In this document: positions 49,141 to 61,719 of the stretch, one piece after another | Numbering within the stretch: position 1 is the first letter of the stretch | Layout: every line of letters starts with the position of its first letter | Assembly: GCA_028829895.1 (NCBI GenBank) | Contig: CM054179.1 | Span: forward strand, 107,002,875 to 107,066,874 | Direction of reading: 5' to 3' | From: Sinotaia quadrata | Taxonomy: Eukaryota; Mollusca; Gastropoda; Architaenioglossa; Viviparidae | DNA: 64,000 nt | Notes under the pieces: model-generated | What the model was told of the DNA's origin: nothing | Seen by the model: only the letters and a program-made list of their open reading frames with translations | Databases searched by the model: none | Program-made: the position numbers and the translations under genes

Positions 49141-50689
49141 TTTCATATTATCAGTGTCAAGTCTGGGAGCTTAAAACTTACTTTCAAGTCAACGACGACG
49201 TCCGTCATTGACAGCAGTCTAAGACCATCAGGAATCGAAAGAGAAATTAAATATGATAATCGTTTTGTTTTTGTGTGCATGCATCGGTGTGTGTGTGCGT
49301 TTAAATAATCGATATTAGCTAGACCCTATCAATTGTTGTTGATAAAAGTATCTTATCCATGTCGATGACACTTCACTTGCTCACCGTTACTCTGCAGCAC
49401 TAACCTTGTAACGCCCTTGCAATAGTCTTATTCAATGGATTTCGCAGAAATGATCGTCCGAACTCAATTCTACTAGGATGTGTGCGTGTATATGTATGTG
49501 TGCGTGCGTGCGCGTGTGTGTGTGTGGGGGGGGGCTGGGGGCGCTTCGGTCTCAATCAGTACACGATGAACTGTACTGGGTGTTTAGAGGCCAGTATATG
49601 TCCCTGTTGACCGTTGCAGGGTGGGCACGAAGAAACATTTTCACCCCAACTCTGGGGCATCCCGTCCCTCCCTGGCCTACGCTCCATATAATTTTTTTTT
49701 TTTTACGTATTATTTTCTTTCCTGCATCCGCCACAATCACAGGCAGTGCACGAGATTTATCTTTCCTTGACTGAATTGCTTCACTGTGTCCTTGCCTGAT
49801 CTCTGTGTGCTGATAAATGTACCTCTCTTTTCAAGAGATTTAGTGAGTTATCCTCGTCACTACATTTCACACGCATGCAAGATGTCAATCAGCACAGATA
49901 TTTCAGATGTTGTTTCTCTGTATGTATGTGTGCGTGTTAGTGCTAGTCCCGGGATGCATGGTAACAATTACTGTGAAATGTGACGAACTTGAATGGCGTC
50001 ACTTTACTAGTTCCTACTTCAATCCCGCTGCCATGTTACTGCTATCAGAATTCACTAGATGTACTTAACGTCGTTACACACAGCGCAAGTTGTGTAACTC
50101 TGTGTCAGTGATTCTTGTACTCTTTGTTGGCACCAGTGTTGCTCTTGCCGGTCATGAGTCAGTGACGTATGTTTCAGTCAGTGACGTCATTGCCAAGCTG
50201 CTCCAGTATTTTCCATCCAAAAATGAATCAATTTCTTGCATAATACTAACAGTTCAGTGGGGGTTAATGTGCTGTTACAACTAACAATTCATTTATTTAT
50301 GTGTGCGCGTTCAATTATGGAATATTTTGTGTATGAAAATGTTATATGTTGTGTACATATAACACAGATCATCGTTAACCGGTAGCTGCAATGGGGGATT
50401 ATCCAAAATGGTCGTTGTGAATTATTCACCCCTTGCCACAGTAATAATGCCATGTTTTCATTAAAAGTCAATAAAGGTTCACTGCGTCATTAAACAGGTT
50501 TCAGATTTGTTACTGTTTGAGTGAGTGGTGTTGTAACAGTATGAAAGTTACTCACTATACTTCAGAAAAAGTGTAACTAATATAGAAGTTACTCAAGAGC
50601 TTGCATAACATATATTTAATTATTTTTCACTCTATAGGTTATTTGTATTGTATTAAGATTGTATTGCTTTGGAGTATCCTCATACACTA
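49141..50689. other. Unique spacer
   Basis: A GT/GC-rich patch with a G run is at 49478-49535. Small frames at 49478-49774 and 50090-50284 show no recognisable product. Confidence 0.4.
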
Positions 50690-51410
50690 CACAAAGTCAT
50701 TAAAAGGTCAATAATCAGCTTTGCAAGGTCAGCACAGGGTCCTTACATGGTCACGCAAGTATCAATCCAACGTGCTTACAAATACATACAATCTTTACAA
50801 AGTCGAAAGATCAGTGCTGGGTCCATCAAGTCACTCTAGCCTTTACAAAGTCACTAAAGCATCCTTAAAGTCACTAAAAAAATATACATCACTTTATTAC
50901 TAAAGCGTCGTTATAAAGTCATTAAAGTATCATTAACAATTCATTAACGCATTCTTACAAAGTCACTAATTATCACTAAACCTCTTTACAATATCATTAC
51001 AGCATCTTTACATGTTCGCTAAAAGCCACTAGAGCGTTTTTACGAAGTCACTAAAGATGCTTACAAAATCACAAAAGAAAAAATGTATTATCACTAAAGT
51101 GTCTTTACAAAGTCACTAAAATATCTCTACACAGTCACTATCACTATATTATCACTAAAGTGTCTTTACAAAGTCACTAAAATATCTTTACACAGTCACT
51201 ATCACTAAAGCGTCTTTACAAAATCAATATAGAATCTGTACATATTCACTACAGTATCACTAAGAAGTCAGTAAAACGTATTTACGAAGTCACTAAAACA
51301 TCCTCACAAAGTCATTAAAACATCCTTACAGAGATACTAAACGTCTTAAAAAATGTCTCTAAGGTATTTTTTACGGTCACTAAACGTCCTTTCAGTGATT
51401 TAAAAAAAAA
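50690..51410. repeat. Degenerate repeat built on TTTACAAAGTCACTAAAG
   Basis: The word recurs about 25 times with irregular spacing and many variants. It shares AAAGTC-CTAAA elements with the clean array that follows, and looks like the old part of the same locus. Confidence 0.8.
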
Positions 51411-51415
51411 TGTCT

Positions 51416-52005
51416 CTAAAGCACTGAGACACTAAAACGTCTTAACAAAGTCTCTGAAGCACTGAGACACTAAACGTCTTAACAAAGTCTCTGAAGCACT
51501 GAGACACTAAACGTCTTAACAAAGTCTCTGAAGCACTGAGACACTAAAACGTCTTAACAAAGTCTCTGAAGCACTGAGACACTAAAACGTCTTAACAAAG
51601 TCTCTGAAGCACTGAGACACTAAACGTCTTAACAAAGTCTCTGAAGCACTGAGACACTAAACGTCTTAACAAAGTCTCTGAAGCACTGAGACACTAAACG
51701 TCTTAACAAAGTCTCTGAAGCACTGAGACACTAAACGTCTTAACAAAGTCTCTGAAGCACTGAGACACTAAACGTCTTAACAAAGTCTCTGAAGCACTGA
51801 GACACTAAACGTCTTAACAAAGTCTCTGAAGCACTGAGACACTAAACGTCTTAACAAAGTCTCTGAAGCAATGAGACACTAAACGTCTTAACAAAGTCTC
51901 TGAAGCACTGAGACACTAAACGTCTTAACAAAGTCTCTGAAGCACTGAGACACTAAAACGTCTTAACAAAGTCTCTGAAGCACTGAGACACTAAACGTCT
52001 TAACA
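51416..52005. repeat. Near-perfect minisatellite, 37-bp unit, about 16 copies
   Basis: GAAGCACTGAGACACTAAAC followed by GTCTTAACAAAGTCTCT repeats; a few units have one extra A (38 bp) and one has GCAATGAG. It is homogeneous, hence recently expanded. Confidence 0.97.
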
Positions 52006-54711
52006 AAAAGTTACTAAAACGTCTTTACAAAATCACTAAAGCATTTTCAAAAACATACTAAAACGTCACCTAAGTACCGTTACAAAGACCCTAAAACATC
52101 TTTAAAAAATCTATGATGCTTTTTTGAAAAGTCTGTCTACATACGTATTTATCCATTTTTTCCCATCTGAACATGTGGTGTTGAGGTTTAAGAAAGATGT
52201 TAGAAACGTCTTAATCATATTTAAACCATAACGTGGCCAACCACAAGTCCACCCACACTTTAGTAGTGGCCGATGTTATAAAATATTGACAATTAAAGGT
52301 ATTATAAATATTAATAATCACAAAAGATGGCTATGAGCCCCAAATCCCAACCTGACATAAAGACGATGACTACAGTTAAAAGGAAAATGCAAATACTTGG
52401 TCAATTTAGGGATAAGGGGGTAATTTCTTTTTTTAGAAATGAAGTAATGGTGGCTGAAGGAGTGTTACAAAATCAAAATGACGTCAGTGATTCTCACAGT
52501 TCGATACTGTTATAGTGTCTACTGTACTGCTCATAAGAGGCTTTTTCTGTATATATCTCTTTCTGATGACTGCGACAGCTTGGCGGTTCTAACATGGCTC
52601 AGTAAGCAGATTGGTACAGTGCAGGTTTTGGGTTTTGCATCAAAGAGGGATTCAGTCAACCATGGCCTGTTCTGAAATCACTCAATAGGGCACAAGAAAT
52701 GGCAGGTGCTTGGTGTACAGGGTGCCAATAGACTGCCAATTCTAAAACGAAGAAACGAAGAACACTCTTTCCCTAAATTTCTACTAAAATGATAACAGAT
52801 GTACAAGTCATTGATACACAGGAAATATGACCTGACATGTGATAGATGAGGGAAAGAAGAAATCGAAAAAAAATGAATTTAAATAAACTATATCTACATA
52901 AATGAAAATATATAACCACATAAAAGCATAACCAACTACTGTACATAGTGCAATCATAAGTTCATCCTGACTGACATTTTTCTGAATGGTGTTGCTCTGA
53001 CAATGGCAGAATTGACTCTGATTTTTTTAGGCTGATTTTGGCGTGCACAAAGACAGACCATGCCAGTCAAATAATCAGTCAGGCTAAATATCTGGCGATT
53101 TATTACAATGTGACTAGGTCGGCCAAGTCTGTATAATATTTTCAGCGCAAGAGATGAGCCAAAGGTTAGACATGAAACGCGAGATCTAAAGTAGGGCACA
53201 GCTCTGATGAGTCTAACAGTATTTTAGGCCCTTCAAATCTAAAAGATGAATGTTAAGAGGCTACCCTTGTACTGTCACAGAAATACAGCAGTAATAATTA
53301 TTTGGAATATGCGTACTGAAACTCTGTTAAATGCAAAGTAGTTAATTAATTAGGAAAGTTGAACTATTATTTATTTATAATGTTTTAAAATTCAATTTAG
53401 CAGGCTAATACGCTTGGTAAACATTATAAACTACACAGATGATAGACAAGTATCATGCATACTGGAATGCATACTGTAACTTTAAATAGACAAGATTAAT
53501 TTTACACACAAATAGTAATTGCTTTAGTACCTATAATTTCTGGACCTGATGTAATATTGCCTGCTGACTTACCTTATAGACTATATCTGGAATTCAGTTT
53601 GGCGATTCAACTAAAGTTAACTGTTGTACATTAAACTCTTTTTTTTATATATATATAAATGCACGCGGTGCACTTGAGTTTCATGGAAAACTTTGTGGAC
53701 ATCTGGCAGTAAGAGAAAGCGCACAGTTACTGAAATGCGAGTGTTATGCTTTAGCTCTTCCCAAAATAAAAGTTAATTATAAATGGGTATTTGGTCAAAG
53801 GTTCAATGTAATAAAACGATGAAAGTAAGTTATTGATCTAATAACATTCTAATCTAACCGATCAATAGTGAGAGAAAAGTTATTTCCCTTGAATTTTTTG
53901 CGAATCCAGTGTATTTCAAACAAGCATTTATTGGCCAGAGTCCACAGTCTTCAGGCATGATTAACATATTTTTAGATTACTTTTAGAACTGGCAAAACTT
54001 CAAACAATATTTACTTTATGAAAGAAAACAGAAGTTTGAATGGGATGGGGGTAAAGTTATGTATGCAAGGGATATAACTTTAATGAACGTCCTGCTCGTT
54101 TTATAAGAAAGAGTTACTTCTCTTGACTTCTCGGAGTAGTAAGGTACCAACAAAAGCAAACAAAAAATAAATGTGCAGCAACTGAGTCTTTGTGTAAATA
54201 GCAGATATTATAGATATATACAGACATAGCATATCTGGGGTAGAATAGTAAATATAAAGACATGCTGTGCAATGGTAATGAAGAAAAATAAATGATAAGA
54301 CTTTTGTTAAATCAGTTCTGTGTGTACAGAATGACAAAAGCTAAAACATAGTACATTAGTACATTACTGTATTTCGTGGCATTTTTACCAGATATAAATG
54401 TTTGTTGTTAGATAGAGCAGATTTGCCCAAAAAATATGAGCCATAGACGAGTAAAGATAGATTGTATGCATAAGAGAACATTTTTGTGCATGGCTTTTCT
54501 ATATAGTGCCTTAGTTAAGAGGGATGAGTAAAACATTTTGACAATTGTATAGCTACATGTCATGACTGGTGTTGTGAATTTAACCAACTATCATCAAAGA
54601 TAACGTGGTTGATGTAATGCACAGTGAAAGATCACTAATGTACTAGTTGACAAGAAGTCCGTTGGAGAATTTAACCCTGAGGGACACATCAGCTGTTAGT
54701 AGTTTTCAGTT
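52006..54711. other. 2.7-kb unique spacer
   Basis: No gene is recognised. AAGTTATTTCCCTT (53877-53890) and CAAGGGATATAACTT (54066-54080) are copies of the recurrent motif in opposite orientations about 190 bp apart. Confidence 0.45.
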
Positions 54712-54905
54712 GAACGCAGACTGAGTGGTATGATTGGTGTGGTCAGATAGACTGAATGGTGCGATTGGTGTGGTCAGATAGACTGGTGTGATCAGATAGA
54801 CTGAATTGTGATTGGTGTGGTCAGGTAGACTAAATGGTGCGATTGGTGTGGTCAGATAGACTGAATGGTGTGATTGGTGTGGTCAGATAGACTGAATGGT
54901 GCGAT
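54712..54905. repeat. Minisatellite, about 31-bp unit, 6-7 copies
   Basis: TGATTGGTGTGGTCAGATAG followed by ACTGAATGGTG repeats, with one shortened copy. Confidence 0.92.
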
Positions 54906-55039
54906 TTGAAAAGATCAAGTTGAAGACTGTACACTCTGAGTTTATATAAAGTACAGATTGGTTATCATTGAAGACAGTCCCGTTAAAATCGTTTATTCTC
55001 TTCAACAATGGTGCCGTCACTCCACAGTCACGTGAATTG

Positions 55040-55613
55040 ATGAAATAGAAATAATAGAGGAGGGAGAGAAAAAAACTAAGAGAAAGATTAAAAAAAGAGA
55101 AAATAGCAACAAAAGAAGAAAAAAGGAAGAGACAAAGAGAAGAAAGAGAGCACGAGGGAAAGGGAGAAATGAGAGAAAAGAGAGATAGGGAGATTGAAAG
55201 AGAAAGAAAAACAGATTGAGAAAGAGGAGAGGGAGGTAAAGCCATTGGAAAACAAGGGGAAGAGTAAGAAAGATTGATAGAAAGAGAAAGAAAAATATAA
55301 AAGGAAAATATGGTTAGAAACAATAGAGGGAGAGAGGGAGAGGGAGAAAAACTCATAAAGTGTAATATAAAAAAGAAAAGAATTGGAAGAGAAAGAAAAA
55401 CGAACAAAGAATAATGTAAAATGGAGAGGAAGAGAGATGAGAGGGACAGAAAAACGAACAAAGAATAATGTAAAATGGAGAGGAAGAGAGATGAGAGGGA
55501 CAGAAAAACGAATAAAGAGTAATGTAAAATAGAGAGGAAGGGAATGGAAGAGAAAAAAACTAATAAAGAATAATGTAAAATAGAGGAAGGGAGACTGAGA
55601 AAGAGAAAAAACT
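55040..55613. repeat. Polypurine tract with an embedded 53-bp repeat
   Basis: Nearly all plus-strand bases are A or G for about 570 bp. From about 55385, AGAATAATGTAAAATGGAGA-containing units repeat about four times. The long minus-strand frame through it (rich in Ser, Leu and Phe) is a composition artefact. It ends exactly at the 3' tail of the LINE. Confidence 0.9.
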
Positions 55614-55630
55614 AATCTATCTATAGATAT
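55614..55630 (-). repeat. LINE 3' tail of TAGA/ATAG microsatellite
   Basis: Immediately after the LINE stop codon the minus strand reads ATATCTATAGATAGATT. Many CR1-like LINEs end in a short microsatellite instead of poly-A, so this is probably the true 3' end of the copy. Confidence 0.6.
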
Positions 55631-56870
55631 CTATCTTATCGACCGTTGGGGCACCACTGATGACCTGACAACCAGTTTCCTCCATTCCATTCTGTTCTCT
55701 GCTAATCTTACTGTATTGCTCAGTTTCACTCCTGTCCACTCTAAGATGTTATCCTCTCATCTTTTTCTCTGTCTTCCTCACCTTCGCCCTCCTTGCACAG
55801 TACTTTGCATGATTGTCTTGGCAAGCTCTGTTGATCGTGTGACATGCCCATACCATTTCATTTTGCGTTTTTTCAAAATGGCCAATAGTTCTTCATAGGG
55901 CCCGATGGCTTGTCTAATTCTGTTTCTCACTTCATCATTCGTGACATGATCTCTATACGAAATGCCAAGCAGCCTTCGAAAGCATCTCATTTCAGTAGCT
56001 TGTATCCTCCTTTCGAGATCCGCTGTGAGGGTCCATGACTCACAGGCATATAAAACACAGATACAGCCAAGGAGTGCATCAGTCTGATCTTTGAGCTGAC
56101 TGAGATGTTATGTCTGTCCAAACTGACTTCAGCCTTGCCACTTGCCACTAGTCAGCACAATCCTGGACAATACTTCTGGTTTTGATACCTCGTCTGTCAC
56201 GATGGCTCCAAAGAACTTGAATTTATTAACTGTTTCCAGTTTCTGATCACCAATCATGATGTCATTGTCAATGAAGCTGGTGTTGTCGGTTATCTATCTG
56301 CAGTGATTTCCATATCAAAAGCAGTAGCTATCCTGTCCAGTTTTTCCACCAATTGAGCTAGCTCCTCCCCATTTCCTGCAAGGCCATCAATGTCATCAGG
56401 AAAGCGTAAGTTCGTTATTGTTCTGCCTCCAATACTGACAGTTCTTCATGGTCTTCATGGTCTTCCAGAGCATGTCATGATTCTTTCTGGGAAGATGTTC
56501 AAGAGAGTAGGTGAAAGTAAGCAGCCTTGTCTGACTCCCACGATTGTCCTGAACCAATCTCCTATTTGGCCGTTGAAGCAGACTGTTTAATATGATCTTT
56601 AGCATGACTGCTTGGGTGGCATATAAGACATCGTACAATAGTTGTGACATTGCTGCAAATTGCCTTTTTTCGGGAGCGTTATTATGACTGAGTCCATGGT
56701 GTTGGCCATTCCCTGTCTGCCAGGTCTTATTGCAGTTTGTTAGTAGGGCGCTTATCATGGCTTCTCCCCCTTCTTGGACTAGTTCTGTCGGGATGTTGTC
56801 TACTCCAACTGCCTTCCCTTTTTTCAATGATTTCACTGCAGTCTCTACTTCTGCTCGGAGGATGGGATAG
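55614..56870 (-). mobile_element. Decayed, 5'-truncated non-LTR retrotransposon (LINE)
   Basis: Minus-strand reading in order: LRAEVETAVKSLKKGKAVGV and DNIPTELVQEGGEAMIS (start of the RT domain, from about 56865); a frameshift; VMLKIILN; then a jump to FNGQIGDWFRT-VGVRQGCLLSP, so the RT fingers and part of the palm are deleted. Next comes the catalytic motif as L-R-F-P-D-D-I-D-G (F-P-D-D at 56403-56392), where functional elements have F-A-D-D. Then GLAGNGEELAQLVEKLD, a scrambled part, and the C-terminal region YACESWTLTADLERRIQATE, RNRIRQAIGPYEELLAILK, KMKWYGHVTRSTELAK and WRKLVVRSSVVPQRSIR, with a stop at 55633-55631. At least two in-frame stops lie in the last 60 codons. The fold and the conserved C-terminal motif are those of CR1/Jockey-like LINEs; I do not assign a family. 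It cannot be active. Confidence 0.92.
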
Positions 56871-59800
56871 TTGTTAACATATTAACATTTTATCTAGGAA
56901 ACATGATATAGTTTGATGCATTGGTAATATTCTGATTCAAAGCAGGGATAAATATGATCAAGATCTCACCTGCGTACCATAAATTAATCAAATATAAACA
57001 CAAATAATTAGTGTGCTCCTTGGTACAAGTGCTAGCAGGAAGACCCAGATGCAAGTAAGTGTGATAAAAGTTACTGGCAGACTGTATACTGTTCACAAGA
57101 GAAAGGTCAGCCAGATCTACTTTAAACTTTCTGTATTATGCAGCAAGCTGAAAAAGTTAAGATCAGCAATTATTTACTCTTTAGTTGTTTTTTTTAAAAT
57201 ATTATTTAAACCCCGTTCCAATTGTGACAACTATATTTTAAATGTCAAAATATCCCTGGTGAAGAAGAACAGACATCGTTTCCCAGCATTAAAGCACTGC
57301 AATTCTAGTGAACTCAACGCAATTGCAAGCTCCTTATTTAGTTTGATATTCAAATTAATTTTGATTTATCCTTTCGTAAACAGGTAAGACACAGCATTAG
57401 GAAAAAACAATGCAGTTTGCTTTATCTCTAATTTCATTTTATTTTTCATTTCATAAGTTCCATTTGTATAAAGGATAAAAAAAGGATATGAAAACTAGTT
57501 CAATGTAGATAATATTATTCATATGCACATTACATAACAAAGATATTATATACATACACTTCCTCAAATTCATGGTCACCATGCAATATTTATTTATTTT
57601 AAAATATTACATTACAAAGGTAAAAGTAAATACTCACAAATTACTTAAGTAGATCAATTAAAAAAAGACATACATTGACTACTACACTTTCTTTCTAGCA
57701 GTAAACACATGCAAATAATTAATATAAATAGTGTACTTTCAAAATAATTATAGACACAAATATTTTGTTTTAAAACAATAAACTTCTTTATTTTAACTTA
57801 TTTTACAATTTGAGATGTTGAAAACATGGTGATATTTTTAATGGTTTTATTTGCTTAGGATTTTTTTTTAATTTCTACTCTATTCATAACAAACGATGCA
57901 CTAGTCACAAAACAAAAGTCATAGTGAATATTTTCCACAGATATATAATGTACTTCAATGAAAAAATGTAAACTTATTCATGAGAAAAGTAACTTAAGCT
58001 TTTTCTAGTATAGATATTTTGATAGCTGAAATGTTCAAACTATTTTTTATGTAACTATTTATCAGATACTTATTTTAAACACGTTGGATATGTGATAAGC
58101 AAGGATATATGTTATGCGAAGAGAGGGCTGCAGCAAGAAAAGGGAAGAGAGGTTAAAGGGAAAAGAAAAATGGGAGGGACTTCCTTTGGTTTGCTTGTTG
58201 TTTACGTATGCTACAATCAGAGCACAATTCAGTTATGCTGGTTGGTGTTTAACTGCAAAACACACAGGTGAAACTTGTTAATTCCTCGAGTCATTTTGTC
58301 AAGATGAAGTAACGCATTTCAATTACATTCTATCCAAAATGTATTTTCTTGGATGTAATGCTATCAAATTATTGTTCGCAAGTTTTAAGCTTGTATATCA
58401 GTACTAGCTATAACTAGTTATAAAGTGAGTTTTGTTTGAAGCAATTAGTTATGAAAGGTGGGATCTTTAACAGTCAGTTTTTCACTCTAGAAAGTATCAT
58501 TAGGACAAGACTGTTTGTTATTAATGGGACTTCAGTCAGTTCTACCATGGCATTTTGTGAATGGTTTTCAATTATTTATGTGATGGGTCTGGATCATTAC
58601 AGAATGTAACGGGTACTCTCCTTCACTCAAAATAGGGACAGATTTGGCCTGTCAGCAAATCATCAAGCAATAGATAGTGGTAAACTTAATTCAGAGACAT
58701 TATACTGAAGTTTATGTCTAGTTTGTACTGATGACTACACTGGCTAGAGTGGATTTTCTTTGCTGATTATATTTTGATTACATTGTTATTTCAAAACATT
58801 CATCAATACCATTCTTGAAATAATATGTATGGTGGTGGATAATGTATAGAATGGCTAAAAGAAACGGAGCACTTCTGATAAGGGCCCAAAAAATATTACA
58901 TATATATTTCTTAATGGTTTTTAATTATTATATAATATTAAAATAAAGTAAGTCAACTTCAAAATTATATGCATCAAATTATAATGAAAACTAAAAAAAG
59001 TTCTTGATATATATAGAGAGAGAGAAAAAGAAACTGATTATAAATGATTTAGTGAAATGTGACTTAGTTTTCTACTATTAAAAAAAGGTGAAAAAGAAAA
59101 GGAAAAGCATGAGGGTTAGTTCTGAAGAGATTTAGTCAGTAGTGCTGAAAGAAAGGCAAGAAATATTTACAAATTTAAGGCTCAGTTGCATACTACAAAT
59201 AAACACAATATCTCTGATTGGAAGAGGTCCATAATAATAAACTTTTTTAAAAAGTGGATTCCCAGTCATTCCTGAGCAAACAAAATCTTAGTAGTGTAGA
59301 CATAATCAGTAGTCATACAGCATACTGGCTGAAGGAGACATCAGCATGCCTATAAAGAAACAAATAGATATTAGTCATTAATGCAAAATGCTGTCATTTA
59401 AAAAAAATCATTTTCACTTTATTGTGGTAAAGTGTGAAAATACATAGACTTGTAAATTTGTTAAATTAAACACTGGTTTAAGGATTTAGTCACAAATTAT
59501 CTTGCAGACAAATCTTATTATGGTAATAAATCATTCCTTCAGATATATATTTCAATTATTCATATATTTCTAACAGTTGTAAGATAATCTTTCTTTCATT
59601 CTTATAATCTGTATGAAAATTATTATCAACTCCAGGGACACTCATTCATTTACAATCACTCACTCATTTACAATCACTCACTCATTTACAATCACTCACT
59701 CATTTACACACACTAAATTGCTAGTAAGTGAAAGATTCAGATTATCTCAGACAGTTCCTAATAATATGAAGAAATTTAAAGAATAATTAATAAAATATAG

Positions 59801-61595
59801 TGCATGAGTTACCATTCTCTATTTGTTACTTTGCTAGTTTAGTATTAAAGCACCTTGCATGCAGGGTACACTTCACTTCATCACTTGCCAAAATCAGAAT
59901 GCATTAAAGTAGCAATTCTAATAAGTGTGGGTGTGCATGGGTTTAACTCTGAAGTGGCAAAATTGAAAAATGACTAATTAGCATGTGAAAGATTTTACAG
60001 CACTCTAATACTCTATCAACATCATCAAAGACTTCTGCAGGATGCATCAATATTTTTTCACCATGAAAGTATTACCAATGAATGGAGAAATTATACACTG
60101 TTCTTCGACAACCCTCTCTCCACAAGTTCACTTTGTCTCTTGCAAAACTGAAATCTTACCACCTTCAACTACCCCTCTTTAGAAAATAACTTTCATTAAA
60201 GATAAACTTTCATTAAAGATAAACTTCAAAATAACTTGAGATGATCAATCATGGCTTTCTATGACAAAATGACTAAAAATTTTGGTATGAGTCAAGGCAC
60301 TAGTTTCATTATTAATATCAAATAAAGAAAGGTAAGAAACTTCATATCTCATGGATTCTAAATAATATTATACCTAGAAATAGTCTATTTCAATGTGTTA
60401 AAAATTGTAATGGAACAATAACTCGTTATTATGTAATATTTCAATCTTATTAACTCTTATTAACTTATTATTCCATTCAAGCTTATGTTTAACAATCTTA
60501 GTTTGTGTAATTAAACAATTCTAATGAATCAATTATATTCACAAAATATTTCTTTTGACTAAATGATTTGTTTTCAGACTTGTGTTTTTTTAAATATAAA
60601 CAAAACATATGTTCCCAGTTAACTGATATATTCATTTCATTTATATTTGTAGTTTTAAACATAAAATTAAAATCTAATTGTGATTTCCAGCAAATTGTAT
60701 CAATATATACTCATGACAGCATACAGACAAAATTTTCTTTTTTACAATCAGTGAATATTTTTGTTACCCAGATAATTTACATTGTTCCTAAAAGAAATTT
60801 TAAAAAAACAGCAATAGTCATAAATGTAAACCTACGAAATATATACAGTTAGGTGCAGATATTATTAATAGTAATACTGCTATTATTTCTTCATAGTAGC
60901 TAAACTGCTGTGATTCTAAAGAATTGAAAGTTAGGACTTTTATATAATGAGTTCATGCTATTTTCTAAATGAAGTGAATGGAGTTCCAGAGTGGTAGAAC
61001 CCAGGTCACAAACATAGAGACAATACTGAAGAACGACGATGATGGACGGCAGTCATGACAACAGATTTGACAACGCCTGGTAGTTGTTACATAGTCTTTA
61101 TTTGCATGTAGATAGACACCCTCAGAGACTCTCGCTCAAATGTAGTAGTACCGCTAACAGTGACTCTCATCTAACAGTGACTCTCATTCAAACCACACAC
61201 ACTCTTTATATTCTATGGGAGCGGCCTTCCCTGGAGCCCAGGGTTCCAGAAAACGGAAATCTAGTGTGGAAAGGCTTCTAAAAATAACTTTTGTGTTTCT
61301 TTACTTGCTTTCAACTATCAATTATAGCTATATGCCTAAAAAGTACATAATAATTCAAATATACAATGAAACTACTATAATTATACTTTAATATACAAAT
61401 CTTTTCATATATATAATCTGACGAATTAAACCTTTAATAAAATAAAATCTGTGTTGGCGGGCTTCAGGAAAAGCATTCACACACACATAAATTGCAAAAT
61501 ACACAAATACAATATCATTATTCATCACATAAAAATACATCAATTAAAAATATAAACTATCTACTTTCTAAATATATAAATATGAACTTCAATTA
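56871..61595. other. 4.7-kb AT-rich region without recognisable genes
   Basis: Very AT-rich single-copy DNA. It may include the 3' UTR and downstream flank of the minus-strand gene. A minus-strand AATAAA lies at 61102-61097, about 500 bases past the stop at 61596. Open frames at 57013-57387 and 60568-60852 are composition-driven and have no domain. Confidence 0.45.
59637..59705. repeat. Short tandem repeat, 18-bp unit, 4 copies
   Basis: CTCATTTACAATCACTCA repeats four times. Confidence 0.92.
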
Positions 61596-61719
61596 CTAAT
61601 TACCTAAAACAGTATATAACAATAAAAGCACGCACCCTAACACAGCTAGCGCCAATATAGCACGCGCTTTGGAACAAAGGGAGTGGTTCTGACCCATTTT
61701 ACAACAGACAGCCATGGTC
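61596..61719 (-). CDS. Terminal coding segment with single C-terminal membrane span (tail anchor or micropeptide)
   Basis: Reads T-M-AVCCKMGQNHSLCSKAR followed by a 20-residue hydrophobic span (AILALAVLGCVLLLLYTVL) and G-N, then TAG. Two interpretations fit. It may be the last exon of the minus-strand gene: a pyrimidine tract ends ACAAG|TAG|G, so the exon would start at 61722 or 61719, and the product would be tail-anchored. Alternatively it may be a 39-residue micropeptide: the ATG at 61715-61713 is the first ATG in its frame (open back to a stop at 61809) and sits in the context GACCATGG, an excellent vertebrate-type start. Local base composition is richer in GC than the surroundings, which supports coding. 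The family is unknown. Confidence 0.5.

Noticed and set aside
52954..53199. 81-codon minus-strand frame
   Set aside because: No recognisable domain or splice context; its length is unremarkable for this DNA.
54883..55461. 192-codon minus-strand frame rich in Ser, Leu and Phe
   Set aside because: It is the complement of a polypurine tract; composition keeps it open, and it has no domain.
57013..57387. 124-codon plus-strand frame
   Set aside because: Lys/Leu/Phe-rich composition typical of AT-rich non-coding DNA; no domain and no neighbouring exons.
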